8,273 nucleotides of DNA, taken from positions 1 through 8,273 of the forward strand of contig CACLUN010000033.1 in the NCBI GenBank assembly GCA_902610105.1, given 5' to 3'. The stretch is from an uncultured Bacteroidota bacterium (GTDB taxonomy: Bacteria; Bacteroidota; Bacteroidia; Flavobacteriales; Flavobacteriaceae). Shown here one piece after another: positions 7,257 to 8,273 of the stretch; positions within the stretch are counted from its first letter, which is position 1, and each line of letters starts with the position of its first letter. A program made the position numbers and the translations under genes. The notes beneath the pieces were generated by a model. The model did no database searches, had not been told where the DNA came from, and saw nothing but the letters and a program-made list of their open reading frames with translations.

Positions 7257-8123
7257 GTGTTATTAACTAGGTCCAAAATATTTTTATCCTTAACAAAAGC
7301 TAGACTGTCGTTTAGTGTAGTTTTTTCGACTATTGCAGGCTATATTTTAGCAATTGAAGTAATTAATTTTTTTGATATAGTTCTTCTGCTTGTTGGTGGA
7401 TATTGTATGGTTGGAGCATCAAACTCCTTTAATCAGATTATTGAGAAAGATAAAGATGCATTAATGGACAGGACAAAATCTAGGCCACTTCCTACTAAAA
7501 AAATATCAATTTCAAGTGCTTTTTGGATTTCTGTTTTTTTGACTCTGATAGGATTAAGTATTTTATATACTATAAACTATAAAACCGCATTTTTTGCTGC
7601 TATATCTGTTTTTATTTATACGTGTGTTTATACTCCTCTAAAACCTCTTACCCCATTGTCTGTTTTTGTAGGGGCAATTCCTGGTGCAATTCCGTTTATG
7701 TTGGGTTGGGTAGCAGCTACAAATAGTTTTGGTATAGAACCAGGTACTTTATTTATGATTCAGTTTTTTTGGCAATTCCCTCATTTTTGGGCTTTAGGAT
7801 GGATGTTAGATGATGACTATAAAAAAGCTGGATTTAATATGTTGCCAACTGGCAGTAAGGATAAAAAAACTGCCACGCAAATTATATTGTATGTAATATG
7901 GATGATAATCATTTCAGTCTTTCCTTATTCAGGATTAACTGGAAATTTATCCCTCAGTGTTTATGGAGCAATTATTGTATTAATCCTAGGTGTTTTAATG
8001 TTGATGTTTGCAATAAACTTATATAATAGAATGAATACCGAATCCGCTAGAAGTTTATTTCTATTCACAATTTTTTATCTAACTTCAACTCAATTAGTAT
8101 ATATTTTTGATAAGTTTTTATGA
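7257..8123 (+). CDS. ctaB: Protoheme IX farnesyltransferase (heme O synthase)
   Basis: UbiA-superfamily integral membrane prenyltransferase (also called CyoE or COX10) that attaches a farnesyl group to heme B to make heme O, the precursor of heme A for terminal oxidases. At 288 residues it has family length, with about nine hydrophobic helices. The first Asp-rich prenyl-diphosphate/Mg site is NQIIEKDKDALMDRTKSRPLP (59-79; Asn59, Asp67, Asp71, Arg72, Arg76). It is followed by YTPLKPLTPLSVFVGAIPGA (125-144) and the second site within FFWQFPHFWALGW (170-182) and DDDYKKAGFNMLP (185-197; Asp187, Tyr188). Start choice: an in-frame TAA lies at 7248-7250 and the next usable start is GTG at 7257. The first internal Met is residue 51, inside conserved sequence, so GTG is the best call. 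Homologues often have 10-20 extra N-terminal residues, but the stop leaves no room. The gene ends in an ATGA overlap with cytochrome oxidase subunit III, consistent with its role in oxidase assembly. Confidence 0.95.
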   Translation: MLLTRSKIFLSLTKARLSFSVVFSTIAGYILAIEVINFFDIVLLLVGGYCMVGASNSFNQIIEKDKDALMDRTKSRPLPTKKISISSAFWISVFLTLIGLSILYTINYKTAFFAAISVFIYTCVYTPLKPLTPLSVFVGAIPGAIPFMLGWVAATNSFGIEPGTLFMIQFFWQFPHFWALGWMLDDDYKKAGFNMLPTGSKDKKTATQIILYVIWMIIISVFPYSGLTGNLSLSVYGAIIVLILGVLMLMFAINLYNRMNTESARSLFLFTIFYLTSTQLVYIFDKFL

Positions 8124-8273
8124 AAGGAAATAATTTGGAATTAAACAGGAAAAGGGCAAAAAAAATGATGCTTCTATTTGCGTTATTGAGTATTACCATG
8201 ACCTTTGCAGGACTTACAAGTGCTTACCTTGTTAGTAAAGGTAGACCAGATTGGTTAATAGATTTTCAGTTAC
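8120..8273 (+). CDS. Cytochrome c oxidase subunit III (heme-copper oxidase, 3' partial)
   Basis: The first 51 residues of a heme-copper oxidase subunit III, a membrane subunit of the terminal respiratory oxidase; the rest lies beyond the right edge. The ATG at 8120 overlaps the ctaB stop (TGA at 8121-8123), so translation is probably coupled. A basic stretch RKRAKK (10-15) leads into a first transmembrane segment (about 16-38) with MMLLFALLSITMTFAGLTSA, followed by YLVSKGRPDWLIDFQL. The TSAYLVSKGRPDW block matches, from memory, the N-terminus of the subunit III proteins encoded just after ctaB in flavobacteria, where a second subunit III-like gene often follows. There is no good ribosome-binding sequence upstream, in keeping with coupling. 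With only the N-terminal fifth visible, oxidase subtype and integrity of the gene cannot be judged. Confidence 0.87.
   Translation, partial: MKGNNLELNRKRAKKMMLLFALLSITMTFAGLTSAYLVSKGRPDWLIDFQL

Noticed and set aside
8102..8109. TATTTTTG as a promoter box for cox3
   Set aside because: Matches TAnnTTTG but has no TTG at the right distance; the ATGA overlap with ctaB points to co-translation instead.

Overview
The window is AT-rich (roughly 30% GC by eye) and looks like a chromosomal segment of a member of the Bacteroidota, most likely a marine or free-living Flavobacteriia species. Three things point there: a SprA/Sov-type type IX secretion translocon, which is restricted to this phylum; an energy-transducer TonB with the Pro-run plus Asp/Glu-rich linker typical of flavobacteria; and promoter-like sequences fitting the Bacteroidota pattern TTG-N17-23-TAnnTTTG rather than the E. 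coli one. All genes are on the + strand and tightly packed; no gap exceeds about 50 bases.

Layout: (1) 1-5724 is the C-terminal ~1,907 residues of SprA; its N-terminus lies upstream of the window. (2) After 43 AT-rich bases comes gcvH (glycine cleavage H protein, lipoyl Lys63). (3) A small four-helix VanZ-family membrane protein starts at a TTG codon inside the gcvH end (8-base overlap). (4) Six bases later comes a TonB-family energy transducer. (5) A 51-base gap holds a good Bacteroidota promoter match. (6) ctaB (protoheme IX farnesyltransferase, heme O synthase) follows, starting at GTG. (7) Its stop overlaps (ATGA) the start of a cytochrome c oxidase subunit III gene that runs off the right edge.

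There are probably two transcription units: sprA-gcvH-vanZ-tonB, possibly with an internal promoter for tonB, and ctaB-cox3 serving the heme-copper terminal oxidase. The first unit mixes outer-membrane protein export, one-carbon metabolism/lipoyl carriage and proton-motive-force transduction; from memory of flavobacterial genomes this order is conserved, so it is a familiar neighbourhood rather than a newly acquired island. I see no mobile element, CRISPR array, RNA gene or defence system, and no strong candidate for an undescribed system. The findings are local: a dockerin-like calcium-loop pattern and absence of cysteine in SprA, promoter candidates, non-ATG starts, an in-frame vanZ/tonB junction with an A10 tract, and a proline hexamer repeat in tonB.
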